From the NCBI GenBank assembly GCA_948146395.1, contig OX411547.1, forward strand, positions 54,241,566-54,305,565: a stretch of DNA of 64,000 bases, in the 5' to 3' direction. Of the stretch, positions 1-13,728 are shown one piece after another. This DNA is from Fragum whitleyi. Taxonomy: Eukaryota > Mollusca > Bivalvia > Cardiida > Cardiidae. Positions within the stretch are counted from its first letter, which is position 1; every line of letters starts with the position of its first letter. The notes below the pieces were generated by a model. That model was not told the DNA's origin. It was given only the letters and a program-made list of their open reading frames with translations, and did no database searches. The position numbers and the translations under genes were made by a program.

Positions 1-1310
1 CTTTCTGAATACGCGAAGCGTATTCATGAGTATGTTTAGGTTTTTAGTTTCATACCTACATGAAATCATCAAATATTCTCTCCATAACTTATAGTTAAAC
101 ACCATGAAGCAAAATGTAAAGATTATTCCTTGATTTAAGGGATGTTTAATGAGGTCCTTGTTTAATGGACTATTTTGTGGAAGCTTTCAAAAAGGCTGTG
201 TACTTAACAATTTTTTATTGAGAAATAAATCCATTTTTTCAGCCAATCAGAATGTGCGAAAATTGATTGCATCATAAAAATTCAATCATATCTCCTTGAA
301 AATAAATCTAAGAACTGAGTAAAAAAATGAAAAGTTAATCGGCGTGGTAATGTTGTACCTTTTTAGTTTATGAATATACGAAACTGGTAAATTATTCAAA
401 CTTTCTTATAAAAATAACTTGTAGTGAATGTGCTTGATTCGAAAGATATTGTCCATAAATTGCGACTGCAAATGAATAAAAAAAACATGTACGGTGGTCA
501 GTCCTCTTTTTAACACAGAACATTCCTATCATTCCATGCATTTCAGTGGTCACAAGTCACGAAGTGCTTTAATTCATTAACCGACGCCATAATAAAGACA
601 GGCCTAAAGAAGAGAATATGAAAGGAGCAATTGATATTCTTTCTTTGAAATTCGATAATTAAGAATACTTATGTTTAAAAAATAGACAGTTTTATTTTAG
701 AAATAAAACTGAAATTTTAAGATATTTTTATCTATCTTTATCCTTCTAAAATCAATTACCCCGAAGTCGCTCACGAGTGAGAGTCCGGAAAGAAAAGGCT
801 CATGTGTGACCCACCTCGTTCTTGCTGAAAAATATTTAAAAAAAGGAAGGTCGTAAGTAAAAATATTCGGGTACAGAAAGATATTAATGACCATTATATA
901 ATAATGAAATCTGTTCAATGCGAAAACTTTCGGCCCTTGTCGGTCTGCGCCTTCCGCACTTCCCAGAAATTATTTTTTCGCCAGACGGATCATAATTGGT
1001 TCAAGAACTTACAGTTTCATTATTCTTTATTATATATCAAACTATAGTAATGTGAATTTAGTCGGTTCAAGCCGATAAAATTTAATTCTCATTTCCATAA
1101 ATTTTTGAGCATTCAGATTGGGTGGAAAATTAATTTCATTACTCTGTGAAAATAATTTTGAGTGCGCTTCCATTTAATTAGCTTAAATTGAAATTCCTAA
1201 ATAGGTATGAAACTTAAAACCATCTCAAACTCATGTATGAATCCGCTTCACGTATTCATACAGTGTGATAAGGTTTTTAGTTTCATACTTCCATGAACTC
1301 ACAAAATACT
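1..1310. repeat. Inverted-repeat element, no gene
   Basis: Bases 8-58 (AATACGCGAAGCGTATTCAT ... AGTTTCATACCTA) recur in inverted orientation at about 1200-1258, and a direct partial copy follows at 1250-1300. Related sequence is at 30220-30400. Inside, another inverted pair (245-280 and 1095-1130) matches an arm found again near 59235-59275. No coding region was supported. Confidence 0.65.
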
Positions 1311-4300
1311 ATCTTCATCTCTTAGAAACATAAAAAATAAGTTAAAAGTACGGACAGGCTTAAACGACACAGGGACAATTAGACAGAAATACTAATTTTG
1401 AAACATATGCCACCATCCCTCATGGATACGAGACTATCTTCTTATGACTATTCCATATCGCCAAAAGAATCATAGGACAAAATTATTTCATACAAATATG
1501 GGACCGGTCAAGCTAGAAAAGGGACCATTTGGGAAGCGCCTAAATTATGGTCCTACTGCGCGGATTTCGCAGACTAACCAGGATCAAAACTGTCCTTGTT
1601 TAGAATATTTTTCAGAATCTATTATGATACATCCTATCTCTTTTTACATACTTTTAAGGGGTGACAAAATGGTCCTTATTTCGTGTGCATATTCACATAT
1701 AATTTTCAACCCTATTCATCTGGCCTCCGGCATATTTCGTCTCTGGCTGAAGGTATAGCCAAGGACCAGTGTGCACATATGTGGTTTTTAGCTATTCCCC
1801 TTGCTTTCTTTTTCGAACCAGAAAAAGTTTAAAAAAAAAATCAAAATAATACTGCCTCACAATTTGTACATGCAGTATTTTCAATGCTATGATTTTTAAT
1901 CCATGTTTGCCAACGTTTTAAATTCAGCTTGGCAATGGATAAAAGAAAGTTCAAAATGTCATCTGGGTACGATATCCAGACAAAATCTCAATAAAACGCG
2001 ATAATTTGAGGAAATCGGAAATTTTATACGAATTAATACTTTTGCATCTTCTTTGGGGTAATACTAAATTGTTATTAGATAGTTTAAATTAAATATCATT
2101 ATTGTGGGTATATCCGATTTAATTGGCGTTAAATCTTCACAATTTATCGAAAACTTTTTGTATACATTATACTATTTCTTATGGGAAAATAATATGTCAT
2201 TTTTTTCGAAGTACTTTTTTGTAACTACAGATTTAACAATGAAAGCGTCCGTGACATATCCAGGAAAAAGTGGTGATCCTTTAAGCTTATATTAAGCAAA
2301 CGAGCGAGTCATTGAAATTTCCGACAATTTCGCATGCGCGCAAGGTTAAGACTCAGATCAGCCTGTGCATCCGCACATTCTGATCTAAGACTTCACAGCG
2401 CACTTAATAGATAGCTTTTGATTCAGAGTGTTGGCGTCATCTGCGGCGGATCAAGGATTTTCGTAAAAAAAGGGGGGGGGGGGGGTCGAACACACAATAG
2501 GGAGATTCGTTTTCTTACCAATTTACAAAATTTCGATAGAAATTCTCCCCGGAAAAATGAAATAATTAAACAGTATGATTTATAAAACGACGACGACAAC
2601 TATCAAGTGTTCAAGACCAAATCGCTCGCAAGATGTTTCCCTAATTTGCACGCAACTTCACGTGCAAAGCGGGTTAACGTTCCAAATTCTGAACGTTTGA
2701 AAACGATTTGCATCCTAAACACAAGGCTTAAATTTCAAACTTTTCTTTAGCATGTGTAGTTTGCAGAGGGTGCTCGTTGTCGTGGCTTTTCACATCTGTA
2801 AGAAGAAATCCTCTAGACTGATTATCCATTCATTTTTCAGAAAGAGACAACCCGAAATTAGCTAAAAAGATCTAATAATTCATATTAAAAGTAATTCTCA
2901 CGCGATTATTAATTATCACGAAACACTGCTAGATGCAAGGAGGGAGCTCATTCAGGAGTTCAAACGAGGATTGGTGATTGAAAACACATAAAATTATATG
3001 AGTTTTACCATATATGAGCAATTTACCAAATTTTCACAAAATAAATTTACACATCTTCGATGCAGAGGCGTGAAATTCGAATTAAACAGAGGGACATAAG
3101 AGAAACTAAATGAATTAAATTTAATTCTATTTAGATGAAAACGGCCTATGACTATATTAATGCTTAAAGTCACTTTGAAACACAGGACTCTCCTTTGATC
3201 TGCCCGGCGTATAGTAGCTAAGTAAAGGAATTAAGTTTCATTTAAGATGGCTAATTTGTAATAAGGTTTTGTCGTAAAACTGTGAGTTTCCTTTGAACTC
3301 ATTCAGATACACGTTAAAGCCAACCGTGCGGTTACTAAGGAAAGTTTTTCGCATTTCCTTTTTACTTTACCTCGTAAAATGCAAAGGCTTTTGAATAATT
3401 GAAAATTGGCTGTCGCTGGTTAACCGAAATATTACAGTCCAGCGATACCGTTCTCTGGTAATCGGCCCCAAAGACTTCGTTTTTCAACAATTTGGCAAAA
3501 AATGCCCTTTCCAAGAAAAATTGAAATATTGAAATACATACGAAAGAGGTGTAATTTTAAGCATTAATCCATATTGTCGTATCAGAATTTTTGCAATGTG
3601 GAAGAAATTTCGTTTATTTATGAAAAAAAAACTTCGTACGGAATATAGGCTTCCGTGATCTTTTCAAATTTCCTTAATAATTTCGAGAAATTATTTGCGA
3701 GGTATCAAGTCCAATGCCCGCTCTGTTAGATTTTGACATTATTCTCTACTGAGCTTGGCCATTGAAAAGAAAAAAAACTAGCATTTACCAAATGTTTTAC
3801 CGAAATGTCATAACTAAAGCTGGAACAAATTCTGGTTTATAAACCATAATTTATTTTCATTTTCTTTTATCAATGGTTATAAGAATGTATCTTTCAACTA
3901 TCTCACCGGGTCATTAAACCATTTAACTAATTCAACGTGACAATAAGCGAAGGGATAATGAACTTCTACCAACATCCGAGTATCTATTTATCTTCATACG
4001 TCAAAACATTAAGTAAAAATGCAAAATTAATGACAGCTACTTAACCGCCGTAATAGCCCCTGATGACAACCGCGCTGGAAATCTACATGAGTTTTTTCAT
4101 CCGGGGCCGTCAACATAGACAGGGAAAAGTGTTGTGAAATATGTACGTTGTTGTGGTACATTTATAAACTGTCATGGCCTTCGTGACTTCTGTGGGACCG
4201 CGCATTCATTAAGCTTCAGGTTACGTATTGAAACGTCGAACGCGATAGTTTATTTCAATGATTTCTTCTGTCGGTGGATGCTCGTATTCAATACACCCAG

Positions 4301-5400
4301 ATCTCGTCATTAATTATCAATAACCAAAATATTGTTAATGGTGATGATCACTTTTTAGGGGAAATTGAGAATGAAGAAGGTTTATGGAAAGAAATGTTTA
4401 TAAAGAAGAAGGTTTATGGAAAGAAATGTATATAAAATATTATTATCATGCAAAGAAATCTGTATTGAACTGATATCATCTGTCTGCATTACATGATATC
4501 AGGCAGTATAATTTTAGAAACAATTTGCATACATTTTCGACTGAATTTCTATGATTTTTTATCATGACTCGACAAAGCCTCTTCATGATAAATTCTTCCA
4601 ATGTCGACCAGATAACATTGTTATTTTAAGACACTAATACGTCATTCTCTATATTTAGGGAAAATAGTCTGTTGAATCAGAAACTTAAATTTCATACTGT
4701 ACAGTTAATTACATCGTAAAATTGACACCCATCGGGATCAAAACCATTTAAAATCAATCGCTCAACGCTCCAATCATTGATTCCAAACACTCACTCAAAC
4801 CATTCAAAAACGTTTCAAACTCAGTGAAAAAGATAGAAATAACAAAGTCATTCAAAATAAATCAAGATAGAAAAAATAACGAGTTCACTTACATAATTCA
4901 AATTGTAAGCGTCTGATAGGTTCTTGAAGAAATAGAAACCTATTTATAGAGCTTGTTTAATTAAAAGGAGTTTATAAAAATAGCAAATGTTATTCATCCT
5001 GGACAAATTTAGCGATATTGGATTACTTCCCTTGAATTTCATTCATAATTCAGTCCTGTCGTTCATTCCATTTCATTCAAAAATCATTTCATGATCAGTT
5101 AACTCGTCAATTTCACGATGTCGTTAATTGCATGTTTTCAATGTTAAAGCGTTCATTTATCGTTGATCATGATGCTTCTCTTCAGAAATTCTCAAAGATT
5201 AACAACAATGGGATTGATATGAAAAGGTATCGTTAGAACTCGCATCTTATATCTCAAACGATGAATTTTTGAGATGTCCAAGTAAATGATTCAAATAGTT
5301 ACAATGTAAATGATTAAAATCATATTAAACATAAAATCCATGAATCTAGATAAATGAATTCATATTTGCTCCACCAAGAAAACATTATTTTTTATTGCAA
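1311..5400. other. No gene recognised
   Basis: AT-rich non-coding sequence. It holds a hairpin repeat at 2340-2400 (GATCAGCCTGTGCATCCGCA core), a poly-G run near 2468-2486, and a degraded copy of the TTCAGGATG inverted-repeat family at about 2630-2730. An inverted-repeat element spans about 4700-5150, with ends resembling TTAATTACATCGTGAAATTG. The open frames at 1444-1758 and 2104-2295 show no family resemblance. Confidence 0.5.
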
Positions 5401-6100
5401 AGTAGGTTTCTTAGACGCTGGTGGTAATAAAAAAAGCGTTCTTAAATATTTTTCGTTGAATTATCGAGAATAACCGTAGACCGTCATTTGATAAATTTAC
5501 CCCCTAACCAGTGAAATTATCAAAAACTTCTGTCCCGCTCCTTCCATTGCATTATATCTGACAATATCTAAGTGGAGCCAAAAAAGTGACGTCATTGTGA
5601 ACGTTGCATAGTCATCACGTGCAAATTAACGCGCTTAAAGAAAAATTGTCTAAAAATTTTCAGATTTTGTCTCAATTTTGCTTTAAAGAAATAGAATAAT
5701 GTTTCGAATGAATTCGATTTATATTTCATTTTGTGAACAGCAAAAGCTACATTGTCACTCGTAGCTCAGTCACTCGTGGCAATTAAGCTTTAGTTGTTCA
5801 CTCAATGAAATATAGATTGACCTCACTCTGAAAAAAAAAATACAACGCCCGATCATCCTATACAAAAAACATGAAAATTCCAGGGCATTACCACTAAAAA
5901 AGAAAATTAGATAACCCCTTGACATTTCCAAAAACTTAATGGATTAATTTTGCTTTAAAGAAATAGAATAATTGTTTCTTTTTCGAATGAATTCGATTAA
6001 TATTTCATTCTGCGAACAGCAACAGCTCCGCTCTCGTGACAATTTAGCTTTAGTTGTTCACTCATTGAAATATAAATTGACCTTACTCTGAAAAAAAACA
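5400..6100. repeat. Repeat element with partly duplicated palindromic 3' half
   Basis: Bases 5400-5870 match 32630-33050 along most of their length, sharing the GTGACGTCA and AACGTTGCAT blocks and the AACAGCAAAAGCT hairpin. The hairpin part (5690-5840) is repeated at 5945-6090, and a further copy is near 38235-38340. Confidence 0.75.
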
Positions 6101-7397
6101 ACAACAAAAAAAAAAAAAAACCGCCCGATCATCCTTTACAAAAAACATGATATTCCTAGAGCGATCCTAGAGCACCATCACAAAAAAAAAAGAAAAATAA
6201 AATAAAATAACCCTTTGACATTTCCAAAAATTTGACATCAGCGCAACACCAAAGCTCAGAGGATCTACTTGGGCTTCCGCACAATCCAATTAGTCATAAG
6301 TACGCACTCGATATGGAGCCACGGACTAATAGTCTCTGTAGCAATCACAGATTATTTCAAACGCACTGTGAGGCCTTCTGGTGTTCACAATATATTTCTA
6401 TCGCGCACATATAAAGATGTTGGAAATGTCATTTAAAGGCTTCAAAAAAGAAGCTGCCTTTTAGACCAAACTCTGAAAACATACCATCGAAGAACGGCAA
6501 TGTTTAACATTAGGGTTATTTAGTGAACTAAGAAACACTTTTTATGGTTGCAAAATTATAATCAGAAATGAGCGGTGCAACCAATGGATGCTTATATTAT
6601 GAGTGGGTAATCATTTTGAAAAACGAAAAAGATAATTTCTGTTTAAAAATGGAAATAAGGTAGTGAAGACTAAGATCAGACTGCACAAATGTGCAGACTG
6701 ATCTCTGTCTTTACCATCGGCCAAAGCAGAATTATACTTGGTTCATCATGACAAGGGCTTAGCAAAAATAGTAATGTCACGGCCGTGGTAAAATATCTAA
6801 CTAACGTAGTTTTAGCTTAGAGTAAGGGAGACAAATCGTATATGTTTTAAGAAATTTAGGCTTTTCGTATTCTAATAACTCTGATGATTATGTTTTATTG
6901 GAAAACTATTCTTAATGAATTAATAAATTATATATATACTAAATTATTAAGAAATATAGTATATTACTCCAGTGCAAAATTCTTTGAATTTTCTGTTCGT
7001 ATTTTTTTTTCTTTTTAAAAAAATATACTATGTCGCATTTGAAAAAAGATTAATTGTAGTCGTTTGTTTCAATGTAGTTAGGCGCATTATCCCTCGCGCA
7101 ATATCACGAAAAATGGAATTATCCTTTTACAATGCCATTACTCTAGGACAACGATGCGAGAGTAATTGAGAACAATTTCACATAATGCTATAGAGAGCTT
7201 TCACAGGGAGCTCTAAGAGACAATAATCCCCCGAAGTATATAAAACCGACATTAATTTAGGCAGAAAAATTCCGGGACGTTTGATTTCTTCGTGTATGAC
7301 AATTACAAATAAACGGACATTATCCCTTTTCCTTCCTTTGCGCCTTACATAGTTCTTAACGATCAGTCTCATGCTCAAATCCAAGGATGACGGGTAC

Positions 7398-7532
7398 CAG
7401 CCCTGCGTTCAGGATGAAAACGTTAGGAAAGCGTTTTCGAAATGATACATTGCTTTGCACGCATGTGCGCGTGCAAAATGGGGTATCATCTCAAAGCGCT
7501 CGCGAAACGTTTTAACATCCTGAACACAGGGC
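7398..7532. repeat. Palindromic MITE-like element (CCCTGCGTTCAGGATG family)
   Basis: Ends with inverted CCCTGCGTTCAGGATGAAAA / TTTTAACATCCTGAACACAG sequences around a central TTTGCACGC...GCGTGCAAA hairpin. Related copies are at 15950-16089, 27945-28077, 28197-28318, 30700-30825 and 40390-40497. Confidence 0.8.
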
Positions 7533-7608
7533 ACGAACTAATATTAGTTTTGGCAAGTATAAAAATGGCCATTAAATAAGGCAAGGCATTTAGAACGTTC
7601 TGATAACA

Positions 7609-7630
7609 GCCCCCCCCCCCCCCCCCCCCG
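7609..7630. repeat. Homopolymer C run followed by CA repeat
   Basis: About 19 consecutive C residues, then CGCACACACACC. Simple-sequence tract with no associated gene. Confidence 0.9.
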
Positions 7631-9030
7631 CACACACACCTTAGTAATTAACGCACGTGCGAAATGGAGGTTAATGTCGCGCATATGATTTCCCAAGTTT
7701 TAACAATAGAGCATTAAAAATTATAGGAAAGAATCAAGTTTAGTTTATGATTTTCACTTAGGGTAAATAATTTCAAAATTATTGTAAGCAGCACATACTC
7801 ATTATAAGATAAATGTTACTTCTAATAGTTTTACGCCTGCCCTTTCTTTTGTTTTGTTTAAAAGATGCTGGACTGCAAATAGATTTTTCCATAGGTTGAA
7901 AAAAAAAGAATCTACTAAAGTTCGTAAATGAATTTTGGAAAATTGCCCCTTTTGGAGTTCAATAACTTCATCTGATAAATAATTTGGTTACAAATAGGTA
8001 TCTCTTGTCAATAAAAAAAATAGTCTTTCGTTTTGAAAAGCGTAAGATTAAGTGACACTATAGTGTATAATACAAGTCTTATCGAGAAGTCATCCGTAAT
8101 CGGACATTCTAGTAAGTAATGGAATTCGGCTTCCAAAACCGTTAAGATAGCGACACAAAACGTCTGAAATTGCCCATTAAAATGATGAATTTATCTCCAA
8201 AAGGGCTTCCATTATATTAACCCTGATTGGAAATCCAAGTTCAATTTGTAACCTTATTGGAAAATAATGCGACTCGGAAGATATTTGCCTCCACTGGATC
8301 AAATGATTGAGCTATTCTAGAATTGAGTAGAATCCGTCTAGCAATAAACCCTTCTCTTAATAGTCTTCAGAAGTGGGGGATTCCCGAGTTTGCGCCTTAC
8401 ACAAAAGTCTCATCACAATTGATTAGGCCTTTGGTTTCATATCTTCATAAATGGAAAAATATCGTTTTCTGTCTTAGTTTTTATATCACCGAGCAAACAG
8501 ATAAGATTTTGCTAGTTTGAGACGGTTTTTATTGACTTTATGCACTTGGTGTGCAAACATAACAACAAGGTAGGTGTTTAGTTTTTTAATTTATGAAGCA
8601 GTAAATATTTGTTGATCCAATTAAAAAAACTCGATTCTGGTATAAATAAAAAATAACAACAAGAGTGTTTTGAATGATTGAAGTGAGTGTTTTGAGTAGA
8701 TTAAATACAGCGAATAGTTGACAGTGGTTATGGTTTGGACCAGTTCCGACTGCAAGATGTTGTTACAGTTAACAACATCGTGAACGAGAATGATTTTTGA
8801 ATGAAATCGAATGAGTGCGATGAGTGAGTTTTCAGTGAAATGAAAGAAGAACAAAATTAGCGATATTTATGACCTCCCTTTAATAAATTATGCATACAAG
8901 TTCTATAAATAGCTTCCTTTTTCTTCGAGAACAAATCAAATGCTGATAATTTTAACTATGTCAGTGAAATCGTGATTTTTTTTCTAGCTATATATATTTT
9001 TTTATAGTATTTGTTCATATCTTTCTTGGT
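7631..9030. other. No gene recognised
   Basis: AT-rich DNA. The last part (about 8690-8990) belongs to the MITE family with GAATGAAATCGAATGAGTGC, also seen at 10260-10690, 17830-18240, 30830-31030 and 45730-45950. The open frames at 8323 and 8621 are chance or repeat frames. Confidence 0.5.
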
Positions 9031-9038
9031 GATTTAGG

Positions 9039-9623
9039 GGGTTGTTCCCACTTCGTCTAATCCCATTTGGTCTAAAAGTCAAATTCCCATTTTGTCTAAA
9101 ACCAATATTTTGATAAATTCCCATTTGGTCTAAAAGTTCATATACTCATTTGTATAAAAAAAAAAATAGGCTTTGTCTAATGCTTATTATATATTTTCTT
9201 ATGATATCATAAAAATAAGTTTACCTTTATGTTCAAAATTCAGAGTAAAAACATTTTGAACAATTTGCTTTTAACTTATTTCTTGGTGAATTTTTATTAG
9301 AAACAATACAATATTTATTGAAAATAACAAACTTTTAATCCTTAAGAGGTTATTATTCAAAACTATAAATTGACTTTATTCATTTATCCAAAAAATACTT
9401 TGCATGTGTGTGTGTGGGAGGGGGAGGGGGGGGCTATATATGACACCTTTGTGACATTGACACCTCTATGACACTCATAACATGTTAAAAGCCATTTTGT
9501 AGACGAAATGGGAAAGTGATACAATAAGGTGTCAAAAGGTTTTAGACCAAATGGGAATTTTTAGTCTAAACCAATAATTTTATAGTGTAGACGAAATGGG
9601 ATTAGACGAAGTGGGAATAAACC
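9039..9623. mobile_element. hAT-like MITE with 8-bp target-site duplication
   Basis: The ends carry inverted TTCCCACTTCGTCTAATCCC (left from 9045; its complement ends at 9617). Both arms repeat the motif CCCATTTGGTCTAA several times. The 8-mer GATTTAGG occurs immediately outside both ends (9031-9038 and 9624-9631), fitting an 8-bp duplication. There is no internal transposase frame. It sits within or beside an older repeat. Confidence 0.8.
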
Positions 9624-9832
9624 GATTTAGGAACGTTTACGAATAGTTTGCATGAGTGATTGGAATGAATGCTACCCGAATTTTACTGCTTGATTTACAA
9701 TGGTTCTGTTTGAAGTGAAAGTCAAATTAACATTATTACTTATTGTAACAGTATGTGTGACCTTATTCTATACTGATTTGTCTAAATTCGATTGCGATTC
9801 GCTCGATCACTCAATCAAGATATTTGCATGTC

Positions 9833-9976
9833 CCTGAGAGAGAGAGAGAAAGAAGAGAGAGAGGGAGAGAGAGAGAGAGAGGCAGAGAGAATGAGAAGAG
9901 AAGAGAAGAAAGGGGGAGAGAGAGGCAGAGAGAGAGAGGGAGAGGGAGAGAGAAAGGGAAAGAGAGAGAGAGAGAC

Positions 9977-10051
<75 letters not shown>

Positions 10052-10071
10052 GGGAGAGAGAGAGAGAGAGA

Positions 10072-10121
<50 letters not shown>
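9833..10121. repeat. GA/TC microsatellite
   Basis: About 290 bases of near-pure AG dinucleotides with occasional GGG or AAG interruptions. The Arg/Glu and Leu/Ser frames across it are artefacts. Confidence 0.97.
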
Positions 10122-10123
<2 letters not shown>

Positions 10124-11114
10124 TGCCACTGAGTCAGTCACCTTTACAACACTTTCAAGCAACACTTACAATTCATTCAGTGATATTCTTTTAAGACAAG
10201 TATATGTACAGTAATGACATCGTAAAACTGACAATCTGAATTATATTGGAATGATTTCGGAATGAAATCGAATGAGTGCGATGAGTGTGTTTTGAAATAA
10301 GTTAAAAGTAGGTTATCCAATATCGCTTATTTTGTTCAAGATGGTCAAAATAAGCAATATCTATTACTTCCCTTTAATAAAATGTGCATTATAAAATTAT
10401 AAATAGCTTACTATGGCTTCACGAACCAAACGGAGGCTCACTCATCGCTCCATTCATTTATTCTTTCATTCATTCACCCAAACCATTCAAAACGCTCAAA
10501 AAGACTAAAACTGACTAAAAATATAAGATCAACAGCTACATTCAACATGAGTATAGCTAGAAAATCGCGATTTTAGTGACTTGATCAAAATTGAAAGCAA
10601 CTGATTTGTAGTCGAAGAAAAGGTATGCAATTTAAAGACCTTGTATACATATTTTATTAAAGGGAGGTAATAAATATCGTTAATTTTGTTTATTTCGTAA
10701 ATAGATGCATCATTAAATTTAGTTTAAAAAAACTCTTTACATGATTTAAACATGACATGATTAATGTATTTTAATCTGTATCTAAAATAAGTATTTAGTC
10801 AGTGCGTATTTACAAGCACATAATGAGTACTTTAGTAAAAATTAATGGATCATTATCATATCATTGTTATTGCTGTTAGATATAACGTTTAAAAAATGTT
10901 AATTTTATCATCATTTTTGTTCAATTCATTTTCTGGTACACAAATCGTAACTAAGGGAGAAAATCTATTTTCAAAGGGTTGCAAATTAACCAGAAGTTCA
11001 CTCCCTTTAAATGTTTTTACCGCCTAATTATATATAGTATGGTGGCACGTTTCTACCTTCTACCAAAAACACTTTCGAAATTTGCGTTTATCATAAAGTG
11101 GCACCTACATTTTT

Positions 11115-11232
11115 AGCTCACCTGAGAACAACGTGCTCAAGTGAGCTATTGTGATCACCTTTTGTCCGGCGTCCGTGCGTCGTCCGTCGTGCGTCGTCCG
11201 TCAACAATTTCTTTAAACGACATCTCCTCCTA

Positions 11233-11264
<32 letters not shown>

Positions 11265-12810
11265 GAAATGTTCCTTATGTGGTCCCCTTTAAGAATTGCT
11301 AAAAGAATTGAAATTGGTGAAAAACTCTGGTTGCTATGGCAACCAAAGTTAAAAATTTAAGAAAATCTTTAAAATTCTTCTTCTTCTGAACCAGCAGCCC
11401 TTCAGCCTTGAAATTTGGCATGGATGATCAGCTCATAGACTTTAATAAAAAAAGCTAAAATCATATCTGTTGGGCCACCAGGTGCGGAGCACCAGGGGGG
11501 AGGGAGTAGTACTTTGGGTAAATTTTGTAATCTTTAACCTTCTTCTGATGATGATCATGAAGGCATAAAGCCTTATAATTTTGCATGTATGATCACCTCA
11601 TAGACCTTAATAATGATAGCTAAAATCTTATTTGTAGGGCCACAAGGTGCGGAGCACCAGGGGGGAGGGGGTAGTACTTTGATAAAAATTTTGTAATCTT
11701 TAACCTTTTTCTTCTTCTAAACAAGGAGACGTACAGATTTGAATATTGGCATGGATGATCAGCATATGGAAATTTATAAAAATACCTAAAATCATGACTG
11801 TAGATTCACCCGGTGCGTAGCACCAGGGGGAGAGGGTAGTACTTTGATGAAAATTTTGTAATCTTTAACCTTTTTCTTCTTCTGAACCAGGAGTCCTACA
11901 GATTTGAATATTGGCATGGATGATCAGCATAGACCTTTATAAAATTACCTAAAATCATGACTGTAGATTCACCAGGTGCGGAGCACCAGGGGGGAGGGGG
12001 GAGTACTTTTGTGAAAATTTTGTAACTTTAATCTTCATCTTCTAATGAACCAGGAGCCCTACAGATTTCAATATTGGCATGGATGATGGCATTATGGATC
12101 TGAAAAAAATAGCTAAAATCATGAATGTAGGGCCACCAGATGCGGAGCATTAGGGGGCAGGGGGTAGTTTGGATCAATTTTGAAACCTTTAACCTTATTC
12201 TTCTCCTGGACAAGGAACCCTACAGACTTGAAAATTGTCATGGGTGATCAATATATTGACATTAATAAAAATAGCTAAAATCATGACTGTAGGGTCACCA
12301 GGTGCTGAGTGTCTTGGGGAGGGGGTAGTACTTTGGATCATTTTTGAAATCTTTAAACTTCTTCTAATGAGCCAGGAGTCCTACAGACTTGAAAATTGGT
12401 ATGGAAGATCAGCATATGGACATTATATTGAATTAGCTAAAATCATGACTGTAGATTCACCAGGTGCAGAGCATCTTTGGGGAGGGTGGAGTGCTTTGTT
12501 GAGAATTTTGAATTCCTACAGCCTTTATATTTGACATGGATTGATCAACTCATTAAAGAAAACTTTAAAAGTCTCAGACTCAGCCTGTATATCTGGCATA
12601 GATTAGCTGATCACAGACCTTTTATGGAAAAAGCTTAAATAAATAATGTCCAGGGGAGGAGCAGAGGGGGGGGGGGGGGGGTGATTATTTCAAATGTTAT
12701 CTGATTGAATAAGTGAAAATCTCTTTTTCTGTGGTTGCATGGACATACCTAGGTAATGAAGCTTTTTTCTCAGGTGAGCGACCCAGGGCCAACGGCCCTC
12801 TTGTTTTAAT
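11115..12810. repeat. Bivalve-type dispersed repeat with internal tandem units
   Basis: It opens with TAGCTCACCTGAGAACAACG then CGTCCGT-rich sequence and closes with TCAGGTGAGCGACCCAGGGC. Inside are about seven units of roughly 160-170 bases, each with a CACCAGGTGCGGAGCACCAG-like block (near 11479, 11640, 11810, 11971, 12136, 12297 and 12459). Related terminal motifs occur at 59815-60905 and 62557-63280. Confidence 0.85.
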
Positions 12811-13356
12811 ATTGCGAACAGCCACTTCGATAGCTATTCGAATGAGAAACAGATCTATTTCTCTGTTCTCTTTGACCAGTGGTGAATCCAGAGGGGATTA
12901 ATATGCCTACAACGAATCCCCTCTCGTATCCTGGTTAATTCATTGTAGTGGATAATTGCAATCAAAGCTTTTCAACAAAAGAAAAGAATCCCTTTTTGTA
13001 GTGTTCGAATCACAGGAACTTGAATTTATTCAAATAAAATATATCTAATGTATAGAGTTTGGGGATACTATTGTACGAATTACTCGAATTCTAGTCCGAC
13101 ACCGTACCCCCTATAAAACAACCCTGGATCTGCCGCTGTTGACACAAATTGAACTTCGTGACCTCGTCCATCTTCGCTTGCATAGAATGATGCTAACGAA
13201 AATGATGCATCGACAGTACAAAATTATAAAAATCACAAGGGCTTTAACTCGATTTCGCTTTCGTGACTGTGCAATACATGAATAGACAAATATGCCAAAT
13301 AATCGCTCTGGTATGTACTACGCATGTACTTTCTACCGGTCACGATTTCGTGAGCA

Positions 13357-13362
13357 TTTATT
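13357..13362 (-). terminator. Candidate polyadenylation signal of the cytokine receptor gene
   Basis: AATAAA on the minus strand about 107 bases downstream of the stop codon. It is the nearest canonical hexamer I found; no transcript evidence is available. Confidence 0.4.
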
Positions 13363-13468
13363 CCTTTGCATTTGTATACAAGCACCATGTCAAATTAGCG
13401 AAATAGTGTAAATAACTTTCTCAACTTTATGTATAAAAAGACACCTGGAACCAAGCAAAAAAATATTT

Positions 13469-13728
13469 TTATGTGAAATCTCCAGAATCACTGTCGCTTT
13501 CAATGAGTAATGAATGTACGTCACTTCCGCAAGGTTTGGAATTATCTGACGTCATAATATCTTCCGTATTACTATTCACAGTTAGACCAGAAGAGCATCC
13601 ATACGTTTGTTGATATCCCACAATGCCTGTTTCGCTACTACTATGTTCAGATTCAAAAGGGCCAGCACTGATTTCCGAGAAAACACTCCATTGGTTTGAA
13701 TCGGCCATCTCCTCCAGGGGTTCTTGGT
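13469..13728 (-). CDS. Cytokine receptor exon 16: C-terminal tail and stop
   Basis: Encodes residues 772-857 and the TAA at 13471-13469. It is Ser/Asp/Glu-rich, with only two tyrosines (Y810 in GYQQT, Y814 in TYGCS) and the C-terminal LLIESDSDSGDFT. Neither tyrosine fits the YxxQ STAT3-docking consensus. The acceptor is TTTTGTTTCAG; phase is 1 in. Confidence 0.85.

Noticed and set aside
1444..1758. 104-residue plus-strand frame
   Set aside because: No recognisable domain; part of it overlaps a hairpin repeat of the family at 27085-27343. No splice partners were found.
9792..10165. Arg/Glu- and Ser/Leu-rich frames on both strands
   Set aside because: They translate a GA dinucleotide repeat; the open frames are a composition artefact.
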